Shown here piece after piece: positions 1 to 8,686 of a DNA stretch of 64,000 nt (the stretch's first letter is position 1; each line of letters starts with the position of its first letter). The notes beneath the pieces were generated by a model that saw only the letters and a list, made by a program, of their open reading frames with translations, did not search any database and had not been told where the DNA came from. Origin of the DNA: DUZB01 sp963747555 (lineage in GTDB: Bacteria; Desulfobacterota; DSM-4660; Desulfatiglandales; Desulfatiglandaceae); assembly GCA_963747555.1 (NCBI GenBank), contig CAVVFZ010000011.1:310001-374000 (forward strand). Direction: 5' to 3'. The translations under genes and the position numbers were made by a program.

Positions 1-1
1 A

Positions 2-1291
2 GCGGTTGACAGGATTCTGGCGGAAGCCGGAGTGGTGGCGTGGAGACGGCCTTATATGGGAGATCCTGTCATGCGCGAAAAGATCAACGCCGGTCAAATT
101 GCTTACAAAGACGATCATCTTTCCAATCTATCGGCTCGTGTGAGGGCAGGGGAGTGGGGCCGCGCGGATGTTGCTGTCGTGGAGGCGGTTGCCATTACCG
201 AAAAGGGGGCGATTATTCCTACCATGTCGGTTGGGAATACCCCCACGTACGTGAAAGAAGCCGAAAAAATAATCATTGAGATGAGCAACAGCGAACCCCC
301 TGAACTGGAGGGGATTCACGATATCTATATTCCGGAAGATCCTCCCTACCGCATGCCCATTCCCGTGTATCGAACGGGCGACAGGATAGGCAAACCCTTT
401 ATCGAGATGAATCCGGATCGCGTGGTTGCCGTTCTTTTTCATGATGAGCAGGATTCCTGTCCTATTTTTGCTGATCCTGACAAAAATTCCAGACTGATTG
501 CGGAACATGTCCTTGATTTCGTCAGTCATGAAATCAAAAAGGACCGGCTCCCGCCATCCCTGCCGTGGCAGGCGGGAGTCGGCGCCGTGGGCAATGCAAT
601 ACTGGGCAGCTTTCTGGATAATGATCACTTTGACGCACTTGATATCTATGCCGAGGTCCTTCAGGACAGCGTATTGGATTTGATTGATATGGGCAAAGTG
701 AAGGCCGCCTCCGGATCTGCTCTCACGCTCTCGGAAAAAGCCAGAAGACGTTTTTTCAATGAGCTTTACCGGTACAGAGAAAAAATTGTTCTCAGGCCCG
801 TGGAGATTTCCAATTCCCCGGAGGTCATCCGGCGGCTGGGGGTCCTTGCGGTTAACACGGCCATAGAAATCGATATCTACGGACAGGTGAATTCAACCCA
901 TCTCATGGGGTCCCAGCTGATGAACGGTATCGGTGGATCAGGGGATTTCATGCGCAATGGTTCCATTACCTTCATGGTGACCCCTTCCACCGCCAAAGAC
1001 GGCCGGATTTCCGCCATTGTGCCCATGGTCAGTCATGTGGATCATTCCGAACATTCCGTTGATGTGGTGGTTACGGAATACGGCCTGGTGGATTCCCGGC
1101 CGCTTACCCCGAGACAGATGGCGGAACAGGTTATCCTGAAATGCGCCCACCCGGATTATCGTGATCTGTTATGGGATTATTACCAGAGGGCACTCAAAGA
1201 GCGGGGAGGGCATGAACCCCATCTTTTGGGGGAAGTCTTTTCGTTCCATCAGCGATTCTTGGAAACAGGGGATATGCGGATTTTACGCTAA
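2..1291 (+). CDS. Acetyl-CoA hydrolase / CoA-transferase family protein, 5' end outside window
   Basis: Cytosolic class I CoA-transferase of the Ach1/Cat1 (succinate:acetate CoA-transferase) family, which moves CoA between short acids. The frame is open from the second base of the window; about 430 residues are visible against roughly 500 in the family, so the N-terminus lies upstream. The block HLMGSQLMNGIGGSGDF is the family's glycine-rich signature, and the Glu in NTAIEIDIYGQVN just before it is, from family knowledge, the likely catalytic Glu that carries the acyl-CoA thioester. A GTG at 32 could start a shorter ORF, but the codons before it (AVDRILAEAG) fit the family, so it is not the true start. 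An acyl-CoA ligase follows after 9 bases, suggesting joint use in acid activation. The exact acid is not known. Confidence 0.88.
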   Translation, partial: AVDRILAEAGVVAWRRPYMGDPVMREKINAGQIAYKDDHLSNLSARVRAGEWGRADVAVVEAVAITEKGAIIPTMSVGNTPTYVKEAEKIIIEMSNSEPPELEGIHDIYIPEDPPYRMPIPVYRTGDRIGKPFIEMNPDRVVAVLFHDEQDSCPIFADPDKNSRLIAEHVLDFVSHEIKKDRLPPSLPWQAGVGAVGNAILGSFLDNDHFDALDIYAEVLQDSVLDLIDMGKVKAASGSALTLSEKARRRFFNELYRYREKIVLRPVEISNSPEVIRRLGVLAVNTAIEIDIYGQVNSTHLMGSQLMNGIGGSGDFMRNGSITFMVTPSTAKDGRISAIVPMVSHVDHSEHSVDVVVTEYGLVDSRPLTPRQMAEQVILKCAHPDYRDLLWDYYQRALKERGGHEPHLLGEVFSFHQRFLETGDMRILR

Positions 1292-1300
1292 ATAACCGGG

Positions 1301-2803
1301 ATGACATTTTCTTCCATTCCACTCATAGCAAGGGCCTTTGACTACGGCGACCGCCTCGCCTTGTTGGCTCCGGAAGGCGAGTTCAGCTACAGGAGACTTC
1401 TTGAGGCATCCGGTCGGGTGGCTTCAGGGCTCTTGGGAAACGAAGACGATCTGAACGGCCAACGGGTGGCCTATCTCATCCCGAGAGGCTTCATTCATGT
1501 TGCGGTTCAATGGGGGATCTGGCGTGCCGGGGGCATCGCAGTTCCCCTGTGCGACGTCTACCCGCCTGCAGAACTGGAATATGTTATTCGGGATTCCGGT
1601 GCGTCAAAGGTGGTGGTCCATCCCGATTATCTTTCTCGGATACAGTCTATTCATCTGGGGTCTGAGATCCAGGTCATTTCGACGGAAAAGGTTGCAGGTT
1701 CGGAATCCGGCGCCTTGCCGCAAGTCGATGCCGGCAGGCGCGCCATGATTGTATATACGAGTGGAACGACCGGGCGACCGAAGGGGGTTGTGAGTACACA
1801 TTTCAATATTGCTTCCCAGATAAAAACGCTGGTGGAGGCATGGGAATGGTCGAATCAAGACCATATTCTTCTTGTCCTTCCCCTCCACCACGTCCATGGA
1901 ATCATCAATGTCCTGTCCTGTGCGCTGTGGTCCGGCGCAAGGTGCACCATCTTTTCCGGTTTCGATGCGGGGAAGGTATGGCGGGAATTCATGGAAAACG
2001 ATCTTTCCCTTTTTATGGCCGTGCCAACAATCTATGTGAAACTCATAGCCTTTTGGGACGCATCCGATTCAGAGGAAAAGGCGCGCATGAAACGGGCTTG
2101 TGCCAAATTCCGGCTCATGGTGTCGGGATCGGCCGCTCTTCCCGTATCCGTTTTTGATCAATGGAGGGAAATTACGGGGCATACCATGCTGGAACGTTAC
2201 GGAATGACCGAGATCGGAATGGCCCTTTCAAATCCGTATCATGGGGAACGACGTCCCGGTTCTGTCGGCGTACCGCTCCCCGGTGTGGATGTGCGCATTG
2301 TGAACGAGCAGGGAATGCGGGTTTCTGACGGGACTTCGGGAGAGTTGCAGGTCAAAGGGCCTTCGGTGTTTCTTGAGTATTGGCAGCGACCCTCGGAAAC
2401 CGAACAGAGTTTCCAGGAGGAATGGTTCCGCACCGGGGATGTAGGGGTTGTTGAAGAGGGTTATTACCGGATAATGGGTCGCATGAGTACGGATATCATC
2501 AAGACGGGCGGGTATAAAGTCTCCGGACTGGAGATCGAAGAAATCCTGCGCGACCATCCCGATATCGCGGATTGCGCGGTGTTTGGCATGGATGATCCGG
2601 AGTGGGGAGAGCGCGTGTGTGCGGCGGTTGTATTGAGGGAAAATGTTGCTATGCCCATGGAACAGCTTCGTGCCTGGGCGAAGGAGCGAATGGCGCCGTA
2701 TAAGATTCCTTCCCGCGTACTCTTTATCGACGAACTTCCTCGAAACGCTCTCGGAAAGGTTGTCAAGCCTGATATCAAGCCCCTGTTTCGTGATAATGGA
2801 TGA
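1301..2803 (+). CDS. AMP-forming acyl-CoA synthetase, malonyl-CoA synthetase (ACSF3/MatB)-like
   Basis: Adenylate-forming ligase that activates a carboxylic acid with ATP and CoA. The P-loop-like core YTSGTTGRPKGVV lies near residue 150, and ERYGMTEIGMA and the late FRTGDVG block are typical A-domain motifs; the C-terminal Lys for adenylation is in RNALGKVVK. The stretch LPLHHVHGIINVLSC, followed by FMAVPTIYVKL and the motif RRPGSVGVPLPGV, resembles the malonyl-CoA synthetases ACSF3 and MatB more than acetate or long-chain ligases. Length (500 residues) fits that group. The ATG follows the CoA-transferase stop by 9 bases, so the two are probably co-transcribed. Substrate malonate or methylmalonate is inferred from resemblance only. 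Confidence 0.85.
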   Translation: MTFSSIPLIARAFDYGDRLALLAPEGEFSYRRLLEASGRVASGLLGNEDDLNGQRVAYLIPRGFIHVAVQWGIWRAGGIAVPLCDVYPPAELEYVIRDSGASKVVVHPDYLSRIQSIHLGSEIQVISTEKVAGSESGALPQVDAGRRAMIVYTSGTTGRPKGVVSTHFNIASQIKTLVEAWEWSNQDHILLVLPLHHVHGIINVLSCALWSGARCTIFSGFDAGKVWREFMENDLSLFMAVPTIYVKLIAFWDASDSEEKARMKRACAKFRLMVSGSAALPVSVFDQWREITGHTMLERYGMTEIGMALSNPYHGERRPGSVGVPLPGVDVRIVNEQGMRVSDGTSGELQVKGPSVFLEYWQRPSETEQSFQEEWFRTGDVGVVEEGYYRIMGRMSTDIIKTGGYKVSGLEIEEILRDHPDIADCAVFGMDDPEWGERVCAAVVLRENVAMPMEQLRAWAKERMAPYKIPSRVLFIDELPRNALGKVVKPDIKPLFRDNG

Positions 2804-2813
2804 GAATTACAGT

Positions 2814-2923
2814 GTTTCAGATCGAAATCGGGATCGAAATCGATACGTCGCGTTCACCTGCTCTTCGACACCGATTTCGATTTGCGTAAGAAGACCTGTA
2901 ATTGGAAACCGGCAATCTGAAAC
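2814..2923. repeat. Imperfect intergenic palindrome with internal direct repeats
   Basis: The gap after the ligase gene holds nested inverted repeats: GTTTCAGAT at 2814-2822 pairs with ATCTGAAAC at 2915-2923, and ATCGAAATCGG at 2821-2831 pairs with CCGATTTCGAT at 2871-2881. Inside, GATCGAAATCG occurs twice in tandem. It could form a long hairpin and may be a REP-like repeat or a terminator-like structure for the upstream genes; no T-run follows it directly. Confidence 0.5.
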
Positions 2924-2947
2924 GCTTTATTGGACTCTGGTTTTTTC

Positions 2948-2977
2948 TTGACACATCGTTGCGCTATTTCCTACACT
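2948..2977 (+). promoter_or_regulatory. Sigma-70-type promoter for the response regulator gene
   Basis: TTGACA at 2948-2953 and TACACT at 2972-2977 with an 18-base spacer, about 60 bases before the ATG at 3037. Perfect -35, moderate -10. Confidence 0.45.
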
Positions 2978-3036
2978 TTGTTACCATAAATTTCGCATAT
3001 GGTTTATTTGCCTGTTATTGATGAGGAGGATGAGGA

Positions 3037-3594
3037 ATGTCTGAAAAGAAATCTTTTCTTGACGGAAAGAGAATTCTTGCTGTTGACGATGAGCAAGACG
3101 TTTTGGAAACCATTGTGGATGCACTGGAGACTGCTCATGTTGACAAGGCTTCCGATTTCAAGACTGCTGAAAAAAAAATAGCCGAAAACAGGTATGACCT
3201 CGCCATTCTTGATATTATGGGTGTCGATGGGCTGACATTATTAGAGCAAACTGTGGATAAGGGAATTCCTACCGTCATGTTGACTGCCCATGCCATGAAT
3301 GTGGAAACGCTTATGACCTCTGTAAAAAGAGGCGCCATCTCATTCCTACCGAAAGAAAAGCTTGCTGATCTCGATATCATTCTTGAAGATATGCTTAAGG
3401 CCATGCATAACGGGGAACCCACTTGGAAAATTCTTTTCGATGAACTGGAAGGATTTTTTAACGAAAAATTTGGTCCCGGGTGGAAAGAAAAAGACAAAGA
3501 CTTCTGGCTGGACTTTCAGAAGCGATCCTACGTGAGCAAAGGCATGCAGAGTCGACTCATGCACGATGAGAAGGTTTTGTCCCACGGCATATGA
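3037..3594 (+). CDS. Response regulator receiver protein with short C-terminal extension
   Basis: CheY-like receiver domain in the first ~125 residues. The acidic pair is D17/D18 (ILAVDDEQD), the phospho-accepting Asp is D59 (LAILDIMGVDG), the switch Thr is T83 (VMLTAH) and the conserved Lys is K106 (SFLPKEK). The remaining ~60 residues (WKILFDELEGFF, then a lysine- and tryptophan-rich stretch) match no DNA-binding domain I recognise, so this is probably a signalling partner and not a classical transcription factor. A strong AGGAGG ribosome site precedes the ATG. No histidine kinase is adjacent; the nearest downstream genes are a TRAP transporter operon about 390 bases away, so a link to that transporter is only a guess. 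Confidence 0.8.
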   Translation: MSEKKSFLDGKRILAVDDEQDVLETIVDALETAHVDKASDFKTAEKKIAENRYDLAILDIMGVDGLTLLEQTVDKGIPTVMLTAHAMNVETLMTSVKRGAISFLPKEKLADLDIILEDMLKAMHNGEPTWKILFDELEGFFNEKFGPGWKEKDKDFWLDFQKRSYVSKGMQSRLMHDEKVLSHGI

Positions 3595-3987
3595 ACGGAA
3601 TACTCCATATTGCCGATTTTGCGGGGAAGCAGCGTTTGCGGGCATCGGCGTTTTTATTCCAAAAGAAACATCCTGAAAACCCTTGACAAGAAACGGATTC
3701 TCTGTTTGAATCTATCAGTTATTTGTCAATTTCCATTCTCACCAAAAATTAAAGGCTTTACTGGAATTAAGTATGATTCTTCCCTGTGATTGTGTAATTA
3801 AAACTAACAAAAAACGTTTTTTTTCAGCGAAACGGGATCTGCCTTTCGGATTATGGGATTCAAAGCTTTTTCCCGGCGCATTTTTCTTGAGCCGTAAGGG
3901 CCCTTGTGGTGTTGTAAACCTTTCAAAAAGTTGTCTTGGTTCGGGTTGAAATCATTTTATTAACTTTTGGTTGAGAAAGGAGTGGTT
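3595..3987. other. AT-rich intergenic region before the first TRAP operon
   Basis: No coding frame is convincing here. TTGACA at 3683-3688 with TTGAAT at 3706-3711 (17-base spacer) is a weak promoter candidate. The rest is A/T-rich and holds no repeat that I can see. It is the likely promoter and leader region of the dctPQM genes that follow. Confidence 0.4.
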
Positions 3988-5077
3988 ATGGGTATGAAAA
4001 AAAGTATTTTTTCCGTGGTGTTGTGTCTTGTTGCTGTCTTTATGGTTTATGGTTTGGCGTCGGCAAAAGCAGCCCCTTCCCTGAATCAATGGAAACCGGC
4101 ATTCGATCCTTCCGGGGCAAAATACAAATGCGTTGTTTCAAACGTCTCCCACCCTGTTCTTAAAGGCGTTTTTGCAGGGTTTGCCATTCGGGATGAGTTG
4201 TGGAAACGCACGAACGGTCAGATTTATCTGGATTACAAACCTTTTTCCATGCTCGGTGGAGAAGTGGAAGTGCTCGGTCAGTTGCAGATGGGCGCCATTC
4301 AGGGAATGGCCTGCAGTTCCGTTGCATCCACCAACCTCGGGCCCAGATTCGGCTTGATTAACCTTCCTTTCTTAGTGGATTCCTTTGATAAACTGGATAA
4401 ATTCATCAATAGTGGAAAGCTCTTTACACATTATATGAGGGCCATGGAGCACCAGGGGATCATTGGCCTGGACATTACCGGTTACGGTAACTATGGCTGG
4501 GCTACAACGGTTCCCGTGAAAAATATTGAGGATGCCAAAAAGGTCAAATTCCGCATTGCGGAAGCGGCCGTAAACAAGCTGACTTACAAGGCGTGGGGTT
4601 TCAATCCGGTGGTTATGCCGTGGCCCGATGTGCCTATCGCCCTCAAGCAGGGAGTCATTACCGGACTGGATCACACCCCCATGGTATGTTATATTACCAA
4701 GAAATTTGAGGTAGCAAAATATTTTACCAGGGTGAATTACGCGCAGGGCCTGTTCCTCTGGATATTCAACAAGGCCTGGTTTGACTCTCTGCCAAACACC
4801 CTTCAGAAGATCTTCGTGGATGTGGTGCACGATGTGTGTGCCCAGATCCGAAAGGAGACCGTCGAAACAGGAAGCATGGGCCATAGAAGAAGCCAAGGCG
4901 AAAGCCGGCGTTACATTCTTCGATCTGTCTGAGGAAGATCACAATACCCTTAAGAGAGAAGGCAATTCCGTCTATAAGGATTTTGCCCCCGAGATTAACC
5001 AGCTCTATCCGAGTGATACCTACCGGCCAAAAGATTTCCTGAAGGAAGTGCAGGATTATTTGGGTTACAAACCGTAA
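3988..5077 (+). CDS. dctP: TRAP transporter substrate-binding protein DctP (one frameshift)
   Basis: Periplasmic solute-binding subunit of a tripartite ATP-independent transporter for carboxylates. The N-terminus from the ATG at 3988 (AAAGGAG ribosome site upstream) is a Sec signal peptide: MGMKKSIFSVV, then a hydrophobic run ending in ASAKA. The DctP fold follows, with LGGEVEVLGQLQMGAIQG and the typical FRIAEAAVNK and WPDVPIALKQGVITG segments. Near 4866 the frame shifts by one base, most simply an extra A in the AAA run; reading on in the next frame gives EAWAIEEAKAKAGVTFF to the stop at 5077. The rejoined protein is about 362 residues, normal for the family. dctQ and dctM follow. The shift is probably a sequence error because both halves are well conserved. 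Confidence 0.87.
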
Positions 5078-5086
5078 ATGATTGGT

Positions 5087-5131
5087 AAAGCGGAGGGTGA
5101 CAGGTACTTCACTTCACTCTCCGCTTTTTTT
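5087..5131 (+). terminator. Intrinsic terminator / attenuator between dctP and dctQ
   Basis: A 14-bp stem pairs 5087-5100 (AAAGCGGAGGGTGA) with 5114-5127 (TCACTCTCCGCTTT, one G-U pair), loop of 13 bases, followed by a run of seven T at 5125-5131. Placed just after the dctP stop, it should end most transcripts there and let fewer read into dctQM, giving more binding protein than permease. Confidence 0.8.
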
Positions 5132-5148
5132 ATCTGGAGCGATAGTCC

Positions 5149-5649
5149 ATGGCGAAAATGTTCAGGTTTATTGATAAGATCCTCTCCTTTGTTGAGGACT
5201 GGGTGCTTTTTCTTTCCACGTTCGTGGCCCTGCTTTCTCTTTTTGTGAACGTTGTCTTGAGATACGGCTTCAACTATTCCCTGGCCTGGTCGGAAGAGTT
5301 GGTAAGGGAGGTGATTATTCTCACGACGTTCATCGGGTGCAGCGCTGCAATCAAGGCCCGCTCCATGATCAAGATAGACGCGCTGGTTCAAATAGTTCCC
5401 CGCTTGAAGAGTCCCCTTACTTTCTTCAGTAATGCTGTCACGCTGATATTTGCCGGCATGATGATGTATTACGGCTGGCTGATGACGGCCCTTCAGGTTA
5501 CGACCCACCAGAAAACCATTATACTTGAGATCCCTCTGGCCTATCTTTATGCGCTTCTGCCGGTCATGGGAATCATGATGTTTATCAGAACCTGCATGGT
5601 TTTGTACGAGGATATTCAGGCCCTCGGAAATAAACCGGTAGCTGCCTGA
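5149..5649 (+). CDS. dctQ: TRAP transporter small permease DctQ
   Basis: Small integral membrane subunit (166 residues) of the TRAP transporter. Four hydrophobic segments can be seen, around residues 20-40, 55-75, 90-110 and 125-150, with the typical DctQ features VLRYGFNYSLAWSEELVRE (Asn-Trp-Glu-Glu region after the first helix) and RSMIKIDALVQ. It bridges the binding protein and the large permease in the inner membrane. It sits 71 bases after dctP, beyond the attenuator hairpin, and 69 bases before dctM. Length and order are normal. Confidence 0.88.
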   Translation: MAKMFRFIDKILSFVEDWVLFLSTFVALLSLFVNVVLRYGFNYSLAWSEELVREVIILTTFIGCSAAIKARSMIKIDALVQIVPRLKSPLTFFSNAVTLIFAGMMMYYGWLMTALQVTTHQKTIILEIPLAYLYALLPVMGIMMFIRTCMVLYEDIQALGNKPVAA

Positions 5650-5718
5650 GTTCTTCATTTCAGGGTCGTCATTGTGAGAAGCTGATTCACCTTCCAAATT
5701 TGCGGAGACGATTTTATT

Positions 5719-7017
5719 ATGGAAGTAGGCCATTTTGTTATATTGGGCATCTTGTTGGGCTGCATGGCAACGCTCGTGCCCGTGTTCATGTGTCTCTTTT
5801 TTACAGCGGTCCTCGGTTTCATCTTCTTTACGGATCTCCCGTTACTTCTCCTGGCTCAGACCCTCTTTCGAAGTATGGACAATTTTGCCCTGGTGGTTGT
5901 CCTCTATTTCATCCTTTGCGGAAACATCATGACAGCCGGTTCCATTGTGGACAAACTCATCAAAGTAGCCAATGTTCTGGTAAGCTGGCTTCCTGGTGGT
6001 CTTGGTATGGCAGGGGTTTTAGGATGCGGGCTTTTCGGCGCCATTTCCGGATCTACCGTGGCAACCGTGGTGGCTCTGGGCGGATTCATGATCCCCGCGT
6101 TGATTGAAAATGGATACCGCGAAAAGTACACCATCGGTGTTATGACCACCTCTCCCAACCTCGGCGTCATTATCCCGCCCAGCATCGGGATGATTCTGTA
6201 CAGCATGATCAGCAATGTTTCTCTGGAAGGCCTTTTCCTTACCGGGTTCTTGCCGGGGGTCATGATCATGTTCGGGGTATGTGTGTACACCTATGTAATT
6301 CACAGAAAAAGAACCGATTTTGTCAGGATGCCGGTCCCTTCATTTATGGAGGTCCTGAAAATCTTGAAAGAGGGGTTCTGGTCCCTGATGCTCATCGTCA
6401 TCATTTTCGGCGGTATTTTTTCGGGCGCTTTTACAGCCAATGAAGCCGCCGTGGTGGCCTGCGTGTACGCTTTTTTTGTGGAGCTTTTTATCCATCGCTC
6501 TATCAAACTTGGAGATGTCAAGCAGATTACGATCAACTCAGCCGTGACCTCCGCGACTTTGCTCATCATTGTTGCGGGTGCTACCTGTTTTGGCCGATAC
6601 CTTACCTTGGCGAACATACCGAACAAGATTACCGAAGCCGTCATGTCCAATATTCATTCTCCCATTGTCTTTCTCCTTGTTATTAATCTGCTTCTCATTT
6701 TTGTCGGAATGTTTATGGACATCATCTCCGCCACCCTGATTCTGGGACCGGTAATCCTCCCCATGTTGAGCGGGTTTCACATAGACCCGATGCATTTCGG
6801 TTTGATTATGACGATCAATCTGGCTATTGCCTACTGCACGCCGCCCATGGGAGTGAGCCTGTATATTACCGGCGCTATGGCAAACAAGGATCTGCTGTAT
6901 GTCACCCGTGCCGTTATACCGTTCCTGATTATTCAATACGCTGTTCTTTTCATTTTTACCTACTCGCCGAATCTCACCCTGTGGCTGCCAAGGATGTTTG
7001 GATTCGCGGGGCAATAA
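5719..7017 (+). CDS. dctM: TRAP transporter large permease DctM
   Basis: Large membrane subunit (432 residues, about 12 hydrophobic segments) that forms the sodium-coupled transport channel. Family features include GLFGAISGSTVATVVALGG near residue 105-125, TTSPNLGVIIPPSIGMILY, GAFTANEAAVVACVYAF and the late MTINLAIAYCTPPMGVSLY. All are typical of the DctM/IT superfamily. Last gene of the dctPQM set; an acyl-CoA ligase follows 55 bases later, which suggests the imported acid is next activated with CoA. Confidence 0.9.
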   Translation: MEVGHFVILGILLGCMATLVPVFMCLFFTAVLGFIFFTDLPLLLLAQTLFRSMDNFALVVVLYFILCGNIMTAGSIVDKLIKVANVLVSWLPGGLGMAGVLGCGLFGAISGSTVATVVALGGFMIPALIENGYREKYTIGVMTTSPNLGVIIPPSIGMILYSMISNVSLEGLFLTGFLPGVMIMFGVCVYTYVIHRKRTDFVRMPVPSFMEVLKILKEGFWSLMLIVIIFGGIFSGAFTANEAAVVACVYAFFVELFIHRSIKLGDVKQITINSAVTSATLLIIVAGATCFGRYLTLANIPNKITEAVMSNIHSPIVFLLVINLLLIFVGMFMDIISATLILGPVILPMLSGFHIDPMHFGLIMTINLAIAYCTPPMGVSLYITGAMANKDLLYVTRAVIPFLIIQYAVLFIFTYSPNLTLWLPRMFGFAGQ

Positions 7018-7072
7018 ATTGTTACTGAACCACTATGAACAAATCCGAAATTAAATGGAGGTTGATCTTTAA

Positions 7073-8650
7073 ATGAATTACGCAAATTACGCTAAAATCC
7101 ATGCACGTCACTTACCCGACAAGATCTGTCTGATCGAACGAACTCCTGCCCTGAAACAGAGGAGAACACTGACGTGGAAAGCGTTTAATGACCAGATCAA
7201 CAGGGCGGCGAACTATCTTTCGAAGGAGTTGGGGGTCAAGGATGGCGATTATGTGATGCATCTGCAGAATAACAGCCTTGAATGGCTGATAACCTATTAT
7301 GCCATCGCAAAGCTGGGGGCCGTGGTTGTCCCTCTGAATTTCAGATTCGTGGGATCGGATATCATGTTTGCAGCGGATGTGTGCGATCCGATAGTCTTTA
7401 TTTTAGGGTCCGAGTTCCTGCCCGTTGTGCAACCCATACAGCGTGATCTTTCAAGCGTAAAAAATTATATCTGTGTTGGGGACAAAGTTCCCGAGGACAT
7501 GATCGATTACAAGACGGTTGCTGCCTATGACGACGCTTCCGAGGCCATAGTGGATGTGGATGACCAGCATGCCCTTGCCATGATGTTCACATCCGGAACT
7601 ACGGGAAAGCCCAAACCGGTGCTTCATACCCATTACTCCGTCAACAATGTCGCCATTGCCAACGGGATGAGCTATTTTGTCCGGAAAAATGATAATTATC
7701 TGTTTTTTCTTCCCTTGTATCACAGTGGAACCATGTTCCTCTGGGCGCCGTTTTATGCGACGGGCGCTACGGGGACGATCCTCAGAGACATGAGAAATCC
7801 CGCATGGCTCATAGAAGTATTGGCCGAAGAGAAATGTACGGATGTCCTGTTTGTGGTTCCCATTGCCGTGGCCATACTAAATGCTATTAAGAGCGGTGAA
7901 ATCAAGCTGTCGGACTACGACCTTTCGAACTGGCGATATATGGAGATCGGGGCGCAGCCTGTCCCCTTTGAAGTCATGAAAAAGCTCGTAGATACGCTGC
8001 CCTGCAAAGTTTCCAATATCTATGGAATTACCGAAGGGGGAGGAGGGGGAACTTTTAATCTCTACCCCGAGGATGTCCTGAGAAAGCCCGGATCCATCGG
8101 AAAACCCACCTTTGGGGTTGAGGCTAAAATTGTTGATTTCGATAAAGAACTTCCTCCCGGAAAAGTGGGTGAACTCATATTTACCACGAACCGGATGATG
8201 AAGGAGTATTTCAACAACCCTGAGATGACGGCAGAGACTCTCGTGGACGGCTGGCTTTATACGGGCGATCTCCTCATGACGGACGAAGAAGGATTCTTTT
8301 ATATCGTTGACCGAAAAAAGGATATGATCACGAGCGGCGGAGAAAATATTTTTCCGGTGGAAATTGAAGACGCCCTCATGGAGCATCCGAAGATCGATGA
8401 CGTAGCCTGTATCGGCTATGCCGACGACCGGCTTGTGGAAGCGGTGATGGCAATCGTTCAGTGTAAAGAGGGTGAAAGCATGACCGAGGAAGAGGTGATC
8501 GAATTTGCAAAGACAAAGCTTTCCATGTACAAGGTCCCGCGGAAGGTCGTCTTTGACCCGGTTATGAGAAATCCGACGGGAAAGCTCATGAAACCTCAGA
8601 TGAGAGTGAAATATACAGGAAGGAAAGAGGCCTTCAGAAAACTTGATTAA
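7073..8650 (+). CDS. AMP-dependent acyl-CoA synthetase (long-chain/aromatic-acid ligase type)
   Basis: ATP- and CoA-dependent acid ligase of 525 residues. Motifs: MFTSGTTGKPKPVLHTH near residue 172-188 (adenylate-binding loop), NIYGITEGGGGGTFN, DGWLYTGDLLMTDEEG, DRKKDMITSGGENIFPVE and the C-terminal adenylation Lys in RNPTGKLMK. It belongs to the FadD-like/class I branch used for fatty, cyclic or aromatic acids. The proline in GKPKPV where a glycine is common (GKPKGV) is slightly unusual. Start ATG follows GGAGGT. It lies right behind the TRAP genes on the same strand and may act on the imported acid; the true substrate cannot be read from sequence. Confidence 0.87.
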   Translation: MNYANYAKIHARHLPDKICLIERTPALKQRRTLTWKAFNDQINRAANYLSKELGVKDGDYVMHLQNNSLEWLITYYAIAKLGAVVVPLNFRFVGSDIMFAADVCDPIVFILGSEFLPVVQPIQRDLSSVKNYICVGDKVPEDMIDYKTVAAYDDASEAIVDVDDQHALAMMFTSGTTGKPKPVLHTHYSVNNVAIANGMSYFVRKNDNYLFFLPLYHSGTMFLWAPFYATGATGTILRDMRNPAWLIEVLAEEKCTDVLFVVPIAVAILNAIKSGEIKLSDYDLSNWRYMEIGAQPVPFEVMKKLVDTLPCKVSNIYGITEGGGGGTFNLYPEDVLRKPGSIGKPTFGVEAKIVDFDKELPPGKVGELIFTTNRMMKEYFNNPEMTAETLVDGWLYTGDLLMTDEEGFFYIVDRKKDMITSGGENIFPVEIEDALMEHPKIDDVACIGYADDRLVEAVMAIVQCKEGESMTEEEVIEFAKTKLSMYKVPRKVVFDPVMRNPTGKLMKPQMRVKYTGRKEAFRKLD

Positions 8651-8686
8651 TTCCTTCCTTCAGGGCTCACCCAAAAGGCGTGGGCC

